Numbered from the stretch's first letter, positions 38,427-54,920 are shown. The stretch: 64,000 nt of DNA from Prescottella sp. R16 (GCF_030656875.1 NZ_CP130943.1:2418001-2482000); one strand, 5' to 3'. Numbers and translations: made by a program. The notes: generated from the letters alone by a model not told the origin.

Positions 38427-39073
38427 GCCGGTGCGCTGTCCGACGGCTCCCGGGTGCGCCGCGAGAACGCGGTGGGCCGGTCCACCCATCCGGCATCCGC
38501 CGGGCGCAGCGCGTCGCCCCGGGACCGGGACGCGGCGAGCGCCAGAATGCCGGCCACCGCGGTGGCGTTGACGATCTCGCCGCGCAGCGTCATGGCCACG
38601 GCCTCGTCGAGCGGGAACCGGGCGATCTCGAGGTCGGCCTCCTCGTCGTGGGCGTCGGGACGGCCGATCTCCCGCACCCCGGTCGCCACGAACACCCGCA
38701 CCGATTCGTCGGTGAACCCGGGCGAGAGTGCGACGTCGACGAGCACCGACCAGTGGTCGGCGGCCAGTCCCGTCTCCTCCTCGAGTTCCCGGCGGGCCGC
38801 GTCGACCGGATCCTCGCCGGGCACGTCCAGCAGCCCGGCCGGCAACTCCCAGAGCCGCCGGCCGAGCGGATGCCGGTACTGCCGGACGAGCACGAGCCGG
38901 TCGGCGTCGTCGAGGACCACGACAGCGACCGCGCCGTCGTGCTCGACGATCTCGCGATCTGCTTCGCGTCCACCGGGCATCGCCACCCGATCCACGCGGA
39001 GCGCGACGATCGCACCGCTGTACACCTCTCGTGAGGAGACGGTGTCGAACTCGTGTTCACCCGGCCGGATCAT
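38423..39073 (-). CDS. ADP-ribose pyrophosphatase-type Nudix hydrolase (Rv1700-like)
   Basis: A 216-residue Nudix hydrolase. The Nudix box [20 protein letters not shown] (with ETGL following) lies at ~95-115, and the upstream [17 protein letters not shown] is typical of ADP-ribose/NDP-sugar hydrolases. ATG 39073 was chosen, 5 bases before the pyrG end; the frame extending upstream overlaps pyrG. Coupled to xerD, as in M. tuberculosis. Confidence 0.9.
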   Translation of the reverse strand: MIRPGEHEFDTVSSREVYSGAIVALRVDRVAMPGGREADREIVEHDGAVAVVVLDDADRLVLVRQYRHPLGRRLWELPAGLLDVPGEDPVDAARRELEEETGLAADHWSVLVDVALSPGFTDESVRVFVATGVREIGRPDAHDEEADLEIARFPLDEAVAMTLRGEIVNATAVAGILALAASRSRGDALRPADAGWVDRPTAFSRRTREPSDSAPA

Positions 39074-39077
39074 CGCG

Positions 39078-40889
<1,812 letters not shown>

Positions 40890-40906
40890 TCACGGTAACA
40901 CCTGCG

Positions 40907-41851
40907 TCACGGCTGCGCCGCACCGACGGTCACCGCGGCCGCTCCCGGGCCGGTCCCGTACCGGCCGGTGCCGCCCGCCAGCTGCTCCTGCAACGCCAGG
41001 ACGGTGGTGATCCGACCCGAGACCCGGTCGACGTCGTCGACGGTGGAGAGCACGGCGGCCAGGGCCGCGTCCGCCCGCACGACCGCGATCGGGCCGTTGC
41101 CCTCGGCCGCCGTCGTCGGTCCCGCCAGCACCGTGCCGGCGCCGCGCCCGTCGAGGGCGCCCGCGAACCGGGCGATCACCGCACCGCGGTTACCGCTGGT
41201 GTTGTCGGGGTCACCGCTGCCGGTGAGGACCACCGCGAGCTGCCCGGGCTGCACGTCGCCGTCGAACTCGACGAAGCCGCCGCCACGCAGCGTGTCCAGC
41301 GCCAGCACCCGCTCCTGCGGGGTGGTCTGCGGCTGCGCGGTCTGCGGGTTCAGCAGCAGCACCGATCCGAGCAGGTCCCCGGCCAGGCTGCCCTGGTCCA
41401 CCGCACCGGTCCGCAGCTGGGTGCCGGCCGGCACCACGTTGGTCACCAGGGTGCGCAACTGGTCGCCGTTCACGGCGTCGACGAACGACTCGGTCAGCGA
41501 CACCCGTCCCGACACCGATCCCCCGGCCTGCCCGATGGTCCGCTGCAGGGCGTCGAGAGCCCCGGGATCGGTGTCGGGGGTGGTGAACACCACCACCGGG
41601 CGCTGCGCGAGCGTGTCGCGCACGATCCGGTCCCCGACGGTGGCGTCGAAGCCGTCCGCGGCGATCAGCTGCTCGGTGAGCCGGTTGTTCGTGTCGTTCA
41701 GGTCCTCGATCTCGGACTGCAACTGCGCCTTGTCGTCGCGCAACCCGGAGAGCATCCCGTTCGACAGCAGCCCGGAGCCGAGAACCACGCCGATCGCGAG
41801 GGCCAGGAAGATCGCCGCGATGGAGATGGCGTGTTGACGCAGAGAAATCAC
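40907..41851 (-). CDS. SteB/MctB family protein (Rv1698-like)
   Basis: A 314-residue protein. One N-terminal transmembrane helix (~8-28) is followed by a coiled coil (~30-60, LRDDKAQLQSEIEDLNDTNN) and an extracytoplasmic domain. M. tuberculosis Rv1698 was described as the copper-transport protein MctB; in Corynebacterium the orthologue SteB works with SteA in cell separation. GTG start overlapping steA by 4 bases supports the partnership. Confidence 0.85.
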   Translation of the reverse strand: MISLRQHAISIAAIFLALAIGVVLGSGLLSNGMLSGLRDDKAQLQSEIEDLNDTNNRLTEQLIAADGFDATVGDRIVRDTLAQRPVVVFTTPDTDPGALDALQRTIGQAGGSVSGRVSLTESFVDAVNGDQLRTLVTNVVPAGTQLRTGAVDQGSLAGDLLGSVLLLNPQTAQPQTTPQERVLALDTLRGGGFVEFDGDVQPGQLAVVLTGSGDPDNTSGNRGAVIARFAGALDGRGAGTVLAGPTTAAEGNGPIAVVRADAALAAVLSTVDDVDRVSGRITTVLALQEQLAGGTGRYGTGPGAAAVTVGAAQP

Positions 41852-43032
41852 GTGAAGAGCCCCTGTACCCACAGTGCGAAGCTGTTCCAGGTGTCGATCG
41901 CCCAGTCCAGGGCGTCGCCGCCGATGTTGGACACGACGAGTGCCACGATCACCGCGGTCAGTGCGGCGAGCACCAGCAGGGCGATCGCGGCACCGGAGAC
42001 ACGGCTGCGGTACAGCGTCGCCACGGCCTTGGCGTCGACGAGTTTCGGCCCCACCTTCAACCGGGTCATGAACGCCGCCGGGTTCGTGTCGCGGCGGCCG
42101 CGGTCGAAGAATTCGTCGAGGGAGACGGCCGCGCCGACGGTCACGATGAGCGACGCCCCGTGATGGTCGACGAGCAGCAGCGCCAGATCCGACGGGGACG
42201 CCGACGCCGGGAACGTCATGGCCCCGATCCCGAGGTCCTGGATGCGGGCCAGTCCGCGGGCATGTCCGTCCGGGTCGGCCGGCAGCACCACCTCGGCGCC
42301 GCACTTGAGGGTCTCGGACGTGATCAGGTCCGGATCGCCGACGATCAGGTCCGGCCGGTAGCCCGCCTTGGTCAGGGTGTCGGCACCGGCACCCACACCG
42401 ACCAGGATCGGCGAGTACTCCTTGATGAACGGTTTGAGCGCCTTGAGGTCGGCTTCGTGATCGGGGCCGTCCGCGACGACCACGACGTGCCGGTCGTCGA
42501 AGTCGACGTCGACGTTCGGTACCCCGACGCCGTCGATCAGCAGGGGGCTCTCCGAGCGGATGAACTCGATCGTGTTGCCGGAGAACGCCTCGAGGTGGTC
42601 GACGAGACCGGTCTTCGCCTCGATCATCCGGTCGGAGATCTCGGCCTCGGTCTGCTCGGTGCCCTGGGCCAGCTGCCGCTCCCCCGCGTACACCCTCCCC
42701 TCGTGCAACCGGATCTTGGAGCCGTCCTTGATCGCCTTGAAGATGTCGGGGCCGGCGGCGTCGATCAGGACGATGTCGTTCGCGACGAGCACCTCGGGGC
42801 CGAGATTCGGGTACCGGCCGGTGATGGACGGCGACGCGTTGACGACCGCGAGGACCCCGGCGGTGACGAGCGCGTCCGCGGTGACGCGGTCCAGGTCGAT
42901 CTCGTCGAGGACGACGATGTCGCCGTCGCCGACCCTGCGCAGCAGTTTTCCGGTGTCCCGGTCGACGCGCGCGATGCCACTGATACCGGGAAGGGTGTCG
43001 GTCTTACGGGAGAGCAGCCCTGGCATCTTCAT
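41848..43032 (-). CDS. steA: SteA, cytokinesis/cell-separation factor (Rv1697-like)
   Basis: A 394-residue protein. A large cytoplasmic domain with a thiamin-pyrophosphokinase-like fold (VGVGAGADTLTKAGYRPDLIVGDPD near 213-236) is followed by a C-terminal transmembrane helix at ~350-372 and a short tail. SteA and SteB form a complex controlling the RipA/RipC peptidoglycan hydrolases in Corynebacteriales. The ATG pair at the start makes the exact first residue uncertain by two codons. Confidence 0.85.
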   Translation of the reverse strand: MKMPGLLSRKTDTLPGISGIARVDRDTGKLLRRVGDGDIVVLDEIDLDRVTADALVTAGVLAVVNASPSITGRYPNLGPEVLVANDIVLIDAAGPDIFKAIKDGSKIRLHEGRVYAGERQLAQGTEQTEAEISDRMIEAKTGLVDHLEAFSGNTIEFIRSESPLLIDGVGVPNVDVDFDDRHVVVVADGPDHEADLKALKPFIKEYSPILVGVGAGADTLTKAGYRPDLIVGDPDLITSETLKCGAEVVLPADPDGHARGLARIQDLGIGAMTFPASASPSDLALLLVDHHGASLIVTVGAAVSLDEFFDRGRRDTNPAAFMTRLKVGPKLVDAKAVATLYRSRVSGAAIALLVLAALTAVIVALVVSNIGGDALDWAIDTWNSFALWVQGLFT

Positions 43033-43129
43033 GGCGTCGATGATCCCGCGTGGCGCGGCGATGGTCCGGGAGGCGCGCCGTATCGGTTATCACACATCAC
43101 ACACCTACGGAAAGGTCTGTTTCGCCGGG

Positions 43130-44905
43130 TCATGCGTGTGCCGCGCTGCGTTCCTGCCCCGCGATGGCCAGCAGTTCCTCCGCGTGCGCGCGCCCGGTCT
43201 CGGTGTCGTCCAGTCCGGCGAGCATGCGGGCGAGTTCGACGACCCGATCCTCCTCGGACAGGGTCCGCACCCCACTGTCGACGCCGCTGCGGACGTCGTC
43301 GGTCTTGTCGACCACCAGATGGGTGTCGGCGAAGGCCGCCACCTGCGGCAGATGGGTGACGACGATGACCTGGTGGGTGCGGGCCAGGCGGGCCAGGCGG
43401 CGCCCGATCTCGACGGCGGCACGTCCACCGACACCCGCGTCGACCTCGTCGAACACCATCGTCGCGCCGCGGTCCGAGCCGGCGAGCACCACTTCGAGTG
43501 CGAGCATGACCCGGGACAGTTCACCGCCCGACGCGCTCTTGCCGATCGGCAGCGACGGTGCACCGCTGTGCGCGGCGAGCCGGAACTCCACCTCGTCGAC
43601 GCCGGACGCGCCCGCATGCACGTCGCGGCCGTCCACGGTCAGCGGCGCACTGTCGTTCGGTCCCACCTCGCGGGGCCGGACCAACACCTCGAGCGCGGCC
43701 CGTCCCATCGCGAGGCCGGACAATTCGTCGCCGACCGCCTTCGCGAGCTTCTTCGCCGCCTTGGCCCGGGCGGCGGACAGTTTGGCCGCGGCCGCCGCGG
43801 TCGCGGCGGCCGCCGCCGCCACCTGCTCCGACAGCGCCGACAGCGCCTCCGACGACGTGTCGATCCGGGCGAGACGGTCGCGGGCGGTCTCGGCCCACGC
43901 GAGGACACCGTCGATGTCGGCGGCGTACTTGCGGGTGAGTGTCTTGAGTTCGGCCTGACGGGTCAGGAGCGTGTCGAGCGCACCGGGGTCGCTCGGCAGC
44001 CCGGACAGATATCCGGAGAGTTCCCCGGCGACGTCGACGACCACGGCGATCGCCTCCCCGAGGCGCGGGCCGAGCCCCGCCAGTGCGGGGTCGTCGGACG
44101 TCTCGATCCGGGCGCGGGCGTCGCCGAGCCGATCCAGCGCACCCGACACGTCACCGGATTCGTCGTCGACACCGGACAGCGCGGCCTGCGCCCCCTGCGC
44201 GGCGCTGCGCAGCGAGTCGAGGTCGCCCAGCCGGCGCACCTCGTCGACGATCGCGACGTCCTCCCCGGGGGTCGGGGCGATCCGGTCGATCTCCTCGAGT
44301 GCGAACGTCAGCTGGTCCGCTTCCTGCGCGAGTTCCCGTGTCCGGCTGGTGCGTTCGAGGAGTTCGTTGCGCGCGGCCGTCCACTCGCTGCGATGGGCGC
44401 GGTACCGCGCGAGCAGTGGCGCGACCGTCTTGTCGGCGAACCGGTCCAGGGCCGCGCGCTGCTGGTCGGGACGCAGCAGGCGCAACTGGTCGTTCTGGCC
44501 GTGGACGGTGAGCAGTGGGGCGGCGAATTCCGACAGCACTCCCGCGGGCACGCTGCGGCCGCCGAGGTGGGCGCGGGAGCGGCCGTCGCCGCCGACGGTG
44601 CGGACCGCGATGATGCTGCCGTCCTCGTCGCGTTCGGCTCCGCACGACTCGAGCAGTCGGGTCACCTCGTCGTCGATCCGCGGCGCGGACTCGTCGACGA
44701 CGAATCGGCCCTCGACGACCGCACGGGTGGCTCCGACCCGGACCCGGCCGGCGTCGGCGCGGGCACCGCTGAGCAGGTGCAAGCTGGTGACGACCATCGT
44801 CTTGCCGGCCCCGGTTTCGCCCGTGAGCACGGTGAGACCGGAATGGAACTGCGCACAGGCCGCCGAAATGGCCCCGAGGTTGTCTATCCGAATCTCAGCC
44901 AGCAC
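43130..44905 (-). CDS. recN: DNA repair protein RecN
   Basis: A 591-residue SMC-like ATPase for double-strand break repair. Walker A is GETGAGKTMVVTSLHLLSG near 30; the coiled-coil arms fill ~155-370; the signature SGGELSRVMLALE and Walker B MVFDEVDAGVGG follow near 460-510. GTG start one base after nadK ends. Same order nadK-recN-steA as in M. tuberculosis. Confidence 0.95.
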   Translation of the reverse strand: MLAEIRIDNLGAISAACAQFHSGLTVLTGETGAGKTMVVTSLHLLSGARADAGRVRVGATRAVVEGRFVVDESAPRIDDEVTRLLESCGAERDEDGSIIAVRTVGGDGRSRAHLGGRSVPAGVLSEFAAPLLTVHGQNDQLRLLRPDQQRAALDRFADKTVAPLLARYRAHRSEWTAARNELLERTSRTRELAQEADQLTFALEEIDRIAPTPGEDVAIVDEVRRLGDLDSLRSAAQGAQAALSGVDDESGDVSGALDRLGDARARIETSDDPALAGLGPRLGEAIAVVVDVAGELSGYLSGLPSDPGALDTLLTRQAELKTLTRKYAADIDGVLAWAETARDRLARIDTSSEALSALSEQVAAAAAATAAAAAKLSAARAKAAKKLAKAVGDELSGLAMGRAALEVLVRPREVGPNDSAPLTVDGRDVHAGASGVDEVEFRLAAHSGAPSLPIGKSASGGELSRVMLALEVVLAGSDRGATMVFDEVDAGVGGRAAVEIGRRLARLARTHQVIVVTHLPQVAAFADTHLVVDKTDDVRSGVDSGVRTLSEEDRVVELARMLAGLDDTETGRAHAEELLAIAGQERSAAHA

Positions 44906-44906
44906 C

Positions 44907-45848
44907 CTACCGTTTCCTCCCTCGCCATCCCGTCACCGGAAGATCGAACTTCGTCACCATACGGTCCGCGAACGGTGCCGAGTCGAGACGCACCCAACGG
45001 ATCGGGTCCGTGCCGCGAACCACTTCGACGCGTCCACCGGCCGGCAGTTCGAGTGTGCGACGGCCGTCGCAGAACACCAGCCCGTCGTGACTGTCGGAGA
45101 CGGTTTCGACGGCCACGATCGATTCGGGGCTGGTGACGAGCGGTCGCGCGAACAGCGCGTGCGCGTTGCTCGGGATCACCAGCAGTGCTTCGAGTTCCGG
45201 CCACACGATCGGCCCACCCGCGGAGAACGCGTACGCGGTCGAGCCGGTGGGGGTCGCGATCAGTACACCGTCGCATCCGAAGGCGGACACCGGACGCCCG
45301 TCGACCTCGAGTACCACTTCGAGCACGCCGAGCCGGGACCGGTTCTCGATGCTGGCCTCGTTGAGCGCCCAGCCGCGCTGCACGATGCGGTCCTCGACGC
45401 GGATCACGACGTCGAGGGTCATGCGCTGCTCGATACGGTATTCGCGGCAGACCACCTGCTCCATCGCCGTCTCGAGATGCTCGGCCTCGGTCTCGGCGAG
45501 GAACCCTATGCGACCCAGGTTGATACCGAGGACCGGGACGTCGGCGGAGCGGGCGAGTTCGGCGCCGCGCAGGAAGCTGCCGTCACCACCGAGGACGATC
45601 ACCATCTCGCAGTCCGCGGCCGCACCGGGCCCCTCCGGGACGACGGTGATCACGGGTCGTCCGGGGCCGTCGATGATCGCCTTGACCCGGTCGACGTCGA
45701 CCTCGTTCTCGAGCAGTCGCAGGGCGATTCCGGCGCGGGCGCAGATCTCGGCGACACGGCGCGCCGTCTCGGTGATCTCGGCACGACCGGAGTGCGCGAC
45801 GAGCAGCACCTGGCGTCCGGTGTCCCGGAACGCCGACGGGCCGGTCAC
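44907..45848 (-). CDS. nadK: NAD kinase
   Basis: A 313-residue ATP/poly(P)-NAD kinase making NADP. The [11 protein letters not shown] motif, the NEASI segment and [15 protein letters not shown] are intact. GTG 45848 overlaps tlyA by 4 bases. A longer frame into tlyA is rejected because of the overlap and the lack of family similarity. Confidence 0.95.
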   Translation of the reverse strand: MTGPSAFRDTGRQVLLVAHSGRAEITETARRVAEICARAGIALRLLENEVDVDRVKAIIDGPGRPVITVVPEGPGAAADCEMVIVLGGDGSFLRGAELARSADVPVLGINLGRIGFLAETEAEHLETAMEQVVCREYRIEQRMTLDVVIRVEDRIVQRGWALNEASIENRSRLGVLEVVLEVDGRPVSAFGCDGVLIATPTGSTAYAFSAGGPIVWPELEALLVIPSNAHALFARPLVTSPESIVAVETVSDSHDGLVFCDGRRTLELPAGGRVEVVRGTDPIRWVRLDSAPFADRMVTKFDLPVTGWRGRKR

Positions 45849-46693
45849 TGCGGGCCGTCCTCGATCGCGCGGCGGATCAGGTCGTCGACCGAGAGACCCG
45901 ATCCGTCGGAGCCGTCCGGGTCGGCAGTGTTCGGATCTACGACGTGTTTGCGCAGCCACAGGAAGTATTCGACGTTCCCCGACGGTCCCGGCAACGGGCT
46001 CGCCACGACACCCCGGGTCTGCAGGCCGAGTTCGGCGGCCGCGTCGGCGACCTCGCGGACCGCGGCGGCCCGCAGCTCCGGATCCCGTACGACGCCACCG
46101 GATCCGACGCGGTCCTTGCCGACCTCGAACTGCGGCTTGACCATCGGCACCAGGTCGGCGCCGTCGTTCACACATGCCACCAGCGCCGGGAGCACCAGCT
46201 TCAGGGAGATGAACGACAGGTCCGCGACCACCAGATCGACCGGCCCGCCGATCTTCTCGGCGTCGATCGAACGCACGTTGGTCCGGTCCACGACGTGGAC
46301 ACGGTCGTCGGACTGCAGACGCCACACCAGCTGGCCGTAGCCGACGTCGACGGCCACCACTTCGCGGGCGCCGTTGTGCAGCAGGACATCGGTGAAGCCG
46401 CCCGTGGAGGCGCCGGCGTCGAGGCAGCGCCGACCCGCCACGGTGAGCCCGCCCGGGGTGAACGCGTCGAGGGCGCCGATCAGTTTGTGGGCGCCGCGCG
46501 ACGCCCACGAAACCTCCTCGTCGACGTCGGTGACGAGGAGCGGCGTACCGATTTCGACGGCCGTCGCCGGTTTGGTCGCGACCGCGCCCGCGATCAGGAC
46601 ACGGCCGGCGCCGATCAGTTCCTGCGCGTGCTCACGGGAGCGGGCGAGCCCCCGCCGCACGAGTTCCGCATCGACTCTTGCTCGACGTGCCAC
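45845..46693 (-). CDS. tlyA: TlyA-type 16S/23S rRNA 2'-O-methyltransferase / hemolysin family
   Basis: A 282-residue S4-FtsJ protein. The S4 domain is ~1-60 ([20 protein letters not shown]), followed by an FtsJ-like methyltransferase with SAM motif [14 protein letters not shown]. TlyA methylates C1409 of 16S and C1920 of 23S rRNA and sets capreomycin susceptibility in mycobacteria. The GTG at 46693 directly follows the stop of the 72-residue gene, behind aaggtgtgag. Confidence 0.92.
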   Translation of the reverse strand: MARRARVDAELVRRGLARSREHAQELIGAGRVLIAGAVATKPATAVEIGTPLLVTDVDEEVSWASRGAHKLIGALDAFTPGGLTVAGRRCLDAGASTGGFTDVLLHNGAREVVAVDVGYGQLVWRLQSDDRVHVVDRTNVRSIDAEKIGGPVDLVVADLSFISLKLVLPALVACVNDGADLVPMVKPQFEVGKDRVGSGGVVRDPELRAAAVREVADAAAELGLQTRGVVASPLPGPSGNVEYFLWLRKHVVDPNTADPDGSDGSGLSVDDLIRRAIEDGPQ

Positions 46694-46694
46694 C

Positions 46695-46913
46695 TCACAC
46701 CTTGTCCACTGCTGCCAGGGACTCGACGAGAACCTCGTGAGCCCGTTCGAGAATCTGTGCCTGCCGCGCCAGTTCGTCCGATCCGATCGGCTCCGACGAC
46801 ACGTCGGTGAGCCGTTCCAGGAGGGCACCGACACGCTCGTGGACGTCGCCCGGCGTGATCCCGCCGCCCGGTTCCGGACGGCGCGGGCCTGGACGTGGTG
46901 CTGGCGTGGTCAT
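46695..46913 (-). CDS. Small conserved protein, 72 residues (Rv1693-like)
   Basis: A small helical protein between the phosphatase and tlyA. The Pro/Arg-rich start gives way to an amphipathic helix pair (GDVHERVGALLERLTD; ELARQAQILERAHEVL) that could pair as a coiled coil. It ends one base before the tlyA start, so tlyA translation is probably coupled to it. Family of unknown function, conserved at this position in M. tuberculosis. Confidence 0.75.
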   Translation of the reverse strand: MTTPAPRPGPRRPEPGGGITPGDVHERVGALLERLTDVSSEPIGSDELARQAQILERAHEVLVESLAAVDKV

Positions 46914-46951
46914 CGGTGTCAACCTAGTGCATCGACCCGACGGCGGTACCG

Positions 46952-47971
46952 TCAGATGTCGCCCGACAGCACCGCTGTCGCGGTCCGCGCGGTGTCGTCG
47001 GCGGCGCGGACCCGGACGAACTCGGGATGACGCCAGGCGGCGGCGAGCACCGACAGGAACGCACCGGCCCGGTCCGTCGAGACTGCACCGTCGGCATGTA
47101 CGACGAGGTCCCCGGACTCGAACTCGACCCGCCAACCGGCCCGCGGAGCGATTCGCGCCCCGGCGGACGGAGCATTGAGAGCGTCGAGGGAGTGCGCCAC
47201 GTAGGTGGGGCGGTGCGACGCGTCGGCCCGCAACAGGTCGGCAGGAGTGCTGACACCGGTCAGTACCAGCAGCGAGTCCACCCCGACGGCATTCGCGCCG
47301 GCGATATCGGTGTCGAGGCGGTCACCGACGACGAGGGGCCGGTCGGCCCGGGACCGCCGCAGCGCATCCTCCATGAGCGGCGCCGCGGGTTTGCCGGCGA
47401 CCAGCGGGGCCTGCCCGGTCGCGGTGCGCAGCGCCGCGACCATCGAGCCGTTGCCGAGGACGAGGCCGCGTTCCGTCGGCAGAGTCGTGTCGACGTTCGA
47501 CGCCACCCACACCGCCCCGGAGCGGATCGCGAGCGTGGCCTCCGCGAGGATCCGCCACCCGGTATCCGGGTTGTGCCCCTGCACGACGGCCACCGGCGCG
47601 TCCTCGAAACGCCGGACCGGTGTCAGTCCGGCCTGCTCGATCTCACCGGCGAGGGCCTCGGTTCCGACCACCAGCACCGCAGCGCCCGGCTCGAGCCGCT
47701 CCGCGAGGAGCCGTGCCGCGGACTGGGAGCTCGTGACGACGTCGTCGTCCGCGGCAGCGAATCCGAGGTCCCGCAGATGCTGCGCCACCTCGGACGGTGT
47801 ACGACTCGCATTGTTGGTGACGTAGAACTGGCGTCCCGTGCCCGCTTCGAGTGCTTCCCGAGCGCCGGGGATGGCGTGCGGGCCCTGATAGACGGTGCCG
47901 TCGAGATCGAGCAGCAGGACGTCGTACTCGTCCCGCAACGCGGTGGCCCCGGCACTACCGGTGGACGTCAT
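46952..47971 (-). CDS. HAD-superfamily sugar/glycerol phosphatase (Rv1692-like)
   Basis: A 339-residue HAD class II phosphatase. Motif I is DLDGTVYQG at 22-30, motif III is in LVAGKPAAPLMEDALRRS, and motif IV is VVGDRLDTDIAGANAVG. A ~75-residue extra C-terminal domain follows. Rv1692 was shown to be a glycerol-3-phosphate phosphatase that helps recycle glycerophospholipid polar heads; the same specificity is likely but not proven. GTGA overlap with the TPR-like gene upstream. Confidence 0.9.
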   Translation of the reverse strand: MTSTGSAGATALRDEYDVLLLDLDGTVYQGPHAIPGAREALEAGTGRQFYVTNNASRTPSEVAQHLRDLGFAAADDDVVTSSQSAARLLAERLEPGAAVLVVGTEALAGEIEQAGLTPVRRFEDAPVAVVQGHNPDTGWRILAEATLAIRSGAVWVASNVDTTLPTERGLVLGNGSMVAALRTATGQAPLVAGKPAAPLMEDALRRSRADRPLVVGDRLDTDIAGANAVGVDSLLVLTGVSTPADLLRADASHRPTYVAHSLDALNAPSAGARIAPRAGWRVEFESGDLVVHADGAVSTDRAGAFLSVLAAAWRHPEFVRVRAADDTARTATAVLSGDI

Positions 47972-49140
47972 TCGACGTCCCCGGTCAGCTCGGCCACACG
48001 CTCCTCCGCGTCCGTGTCACCGTCGAGGTCGGCGGCCGCCGACTTGAGGAACCATTCGAGACCGTCGCCGACACGGCCGGCGGCGACGAGAGCATCGGCG
48101 TACGCGTAGAACAGGCGGGCCGCCGTGGAACCGGTCCGCTTCGGGTCCAGGTCGGGCGTCTGCAGCGTGACGACGGCCTGATCGAACTGCCCCATGTCCA
48201 TGCGGGCACCGGCGACGACCATCCGCAGCTCGGTGGCGTCGTCCCCGGTCAGAGCCCGAGCTTCGTCGCTACGGCCGAGTTCGATAGCGCGTTCCGGACG
48301 TCCGAGTCCGCGTTCACAGTCGGCCATGACGGCGAGGAAACCGGGGCCTCCGGACATGCGTCGCGCGGCCCGCAGTTCGGAGAGCGCTTCGGCCCATTCG
48401 CCGGCGTGGTAGGCGGTGATGCCCGCAGTCTCCCGGACGACGGCGATCCGTCCGGCACGCTGCCGCGCCGCCCGCGCATGCGCCAGTGCGAGGGTGGGGT
48501 CGTCCTCGATGAGCCGGCTCGCCATCACGAGGTGGCGGGCGACGGTGTTGGCGTTGTTCTTGTCGAGGCTCAGCAGATCCCGACGCACCGCACCGTCGAG
48601 ATCGCCGGGTTCGACGTCCTCGGGGATCTCCGGCTCGTCGGGGCGCGCGTCACGACGCTGCGGCCCCTGGTGTTCGCGATTGTCGCGTCCACGGGCCGGG
48701 CCGAAACCGCCTTCGCCGCCGCGGCGACGCGGGCCGTCTCCGGTTCGCCGGCGGTCGTCACCGCCACGTCCCTGGAACTGACGCCGGTCGCCGCCACGGT
48801 GCTCACCGCGATCGTCGCTCCGTCGATCATCTCGGCGCTCGTAGCCACCGCGTTCGCCACGACGGTCGTCATCGCTCCGTCGGTCGTCCCGGCGCTCGTA
48901 ACCGCCGCGTTCGCTGTCGCCACGACGGTCGCTGCGGCGATCGTCACTGCGGCGGTCGTCGCGGTCGCGCCACTGTCCTGTGCTGCGGTTCTGTCCGCCG
49001 GCACGGTTCTGTCCCGCGGATCCCTCACGTCGGTCGTCGCGAGGACCGCGCCGTTCGGCGGGCCGACCGTTCCGAGGTCCTTCGGATCGGTGGCTGCCGT
49101 CTCCGCGGAAGCCCCGACGATCACCACTGCTGTCCGACAC
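47968..49140 (-). CDS. TPR-like protein with long Arg/Asp/Gly-rich N-terminus (Rv1691-like)
   Basis: A 390-residue two-part protein. Residues ~1-175 are extremely rich in R, D, G and S, with repeated blocks such as RGGYERRDDRRSDD, and are surely disordered. Residues ~185-385 are helical TPR-like repeats (LALAHARAARQRAGRIA, EWAEALSELRAARRM). The GTG start has a gaaagga site 9 bases upstream. The gene begins only 26 bases beyond the rrn terminator, leaving little room for its own promoter. The RGG-like tail suggests RNA or ribosome contact, but this is inference. Confidence 0.85.
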   Translation of the reverse strand: MSDSSGDRRGFRGDGSHRSEGPRNGRPAERRGPRDDRREGSAGQNRAGGQNRSTGQWRDRDDRRSDDRRSDRRGDSERGGYERRDDRRSDDDRRGERGGYERRDDRRSDDRGEHRGGDRRQFQGRGGDDRRRTGDGPRRRGGEGGFGPARGRDNREHQGPQRRDARPDEPEIPEDVEPGDLDGAVRRDLLSLDKNNANTVARHLVMASRLIEDDPTLALAHARAARQRAGRIAVVRETAGITAYHAGEWAEALSELRAARRMSGGPGFLAVMADCERGLGRPERAIELGRSDEARALTGDDATELRMVVAGARMDMGQFDQAVVTLQTPDLDPKRTGSTAARLFYAYADALVAAGRVGDGLEWFLKSAAADLDGDTDAEERVAELTGDVE

Positions 49141-49165
49141 AGCCCATTCCTTTCAGTACAAAACA

Positions 49166-49199
49166 CGAAAGGGGACCCAATATATCGGGTCCCCTTTCG
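49166..49199 (-). terminator. Terminator of the rRNA operon
   Basis: A 13-bp inverted repeat (49166-49178 with 49187-49199), 8-base loop, followed by a short T-rich stretch on the minus strand. It lies 9 bases past the 5S 3' end and ends 26 bases before the next gene. Confidence 0.88.
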
Positions 49200-49207
49200 G
49201 TAACGGA

Positions 49208-49326
49208 TGTTCGGCGGTGTCCTACTCTCCCACACCCTGTCGAGTGCAGTACCATCGGCGCTGGAGGGCTTAGCTTCCGGGTTCGGAATGGGACCGGGCG
49301 TTTCCCCTCCGCTATGACCGCCGTAA
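49208..49326 (-). rRNA. rrf: 5S ribosomal RNA
   Basis: A 119-base stretch on the minus strand running from TTACGGCGGTCATAGCGGAG to CACCGCCGAACA. It contains the conserved AACGCCCGGTCCCATTCCGA and GAACCCGGAAGCTAAGCC segments, with the ends pairing as helix I. Ends are accurate to a few bases. Confidence 0.95.
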
Positions 49327-49444
49327 CTCTATGAAACTGTCACACCCCCTCCGACCCCGCCCGGACCACACCCTCGGGGTGTGGTGGGGATCGGATGGGT
49401 ATCTGTGTGTTGTTTCAGATACCGCACAGTGGACGCGTAGCTTC

Positions 49445-54431
<4,987 letters not shown>

Positions 54432-54620
54432 AGACTCACGATTGGAGGCCGAAACCTCAATCAGTCATAGACATCGAGTCAAATCACTAGCAAATAAACT
54501 CAAACTAGCTGTTTCGGTCGACCCTCCCAGACGGAAGAATGGAAGAATCGACACATACCCACCCCATCCGAAAAAGACGGGGCAGAGTACCAAAATTGGC
54601 ACTGACATTCATCGACACAC

Positions 54621-54640
54621 TGTTGAGTTCTCAAAGAACA
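54621..54640 (-). promoter_or_regulatory. boxA-like rRNA antitermination element in the 16S leader
   Basis: Reads TGTTCTTTGAGAACTCAACA on the minus strand. Its TTTGAGAACT core also occurs ahead of 23S at about 52600-52617. In actinobacteria such boxes recruit NusB/S10 for antitermination of rRNA transcription. Confidence 0.65.
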
Positions 54641-54693
54641 CGCACACACCATCACCAGAAACACTCGGCTTCTCGTTCCGGGGCAACCGTTCC

Positions 54694-54723
54694 AGCTTAT
54701 CCGCTCTGACGCCCGGGAGCAAA
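54694..54723 (-). promoter_or_regulatory. rrn candidate promoter P3
   Basis: TTTGCT, 18 bases, TAAGCT on the minus strand, about 265 bases before the 16S 5' end. The element is embedded in CGTCAGAGCGGATAAGCTGG, a form typical of mycobacterial-type rrn promoters. Confidence 0.5.
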
Positions 54724-54761
54724 CCCGGCCACCGGAGCAGCACCTCCGAAGCGGCTCCACC

Positions 54762-54789
54762 ACCCTACCAGGGGGTGAACACCACACAA
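54762..54789 (-). promoter_or_regulatory. rrn candidate promoter P2
   Basis: TTGTGT, 16 bases, TAGGGT on the minus strand. The -10 is good; the -35 has four of six consensus bases. Confidence 0.5.
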
Positions 54790-54890
54790 AATCCGGAGAC
54801 CGTCAGGCGCTCCCCGTACAACCTCGTTTTCCCTCGCTGACCTGTGAAGATCGCGTCCGGGTCAGTGTCCGTGTCGCTCTGACCTGGAAT

Positions 54891-54920
54891 AAGTTACGGG
54901 TCCGATCAACCCTTTGCCAA
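54891..54920 (-). promoter_or_regulatory. rrn candidate promoter P1
   Basis: TTGGCA, 18 bases, TAACTT on the minus strand, the most upstream of the three and about 60 bases past the tyrS terminator. Confidence 0.5.
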
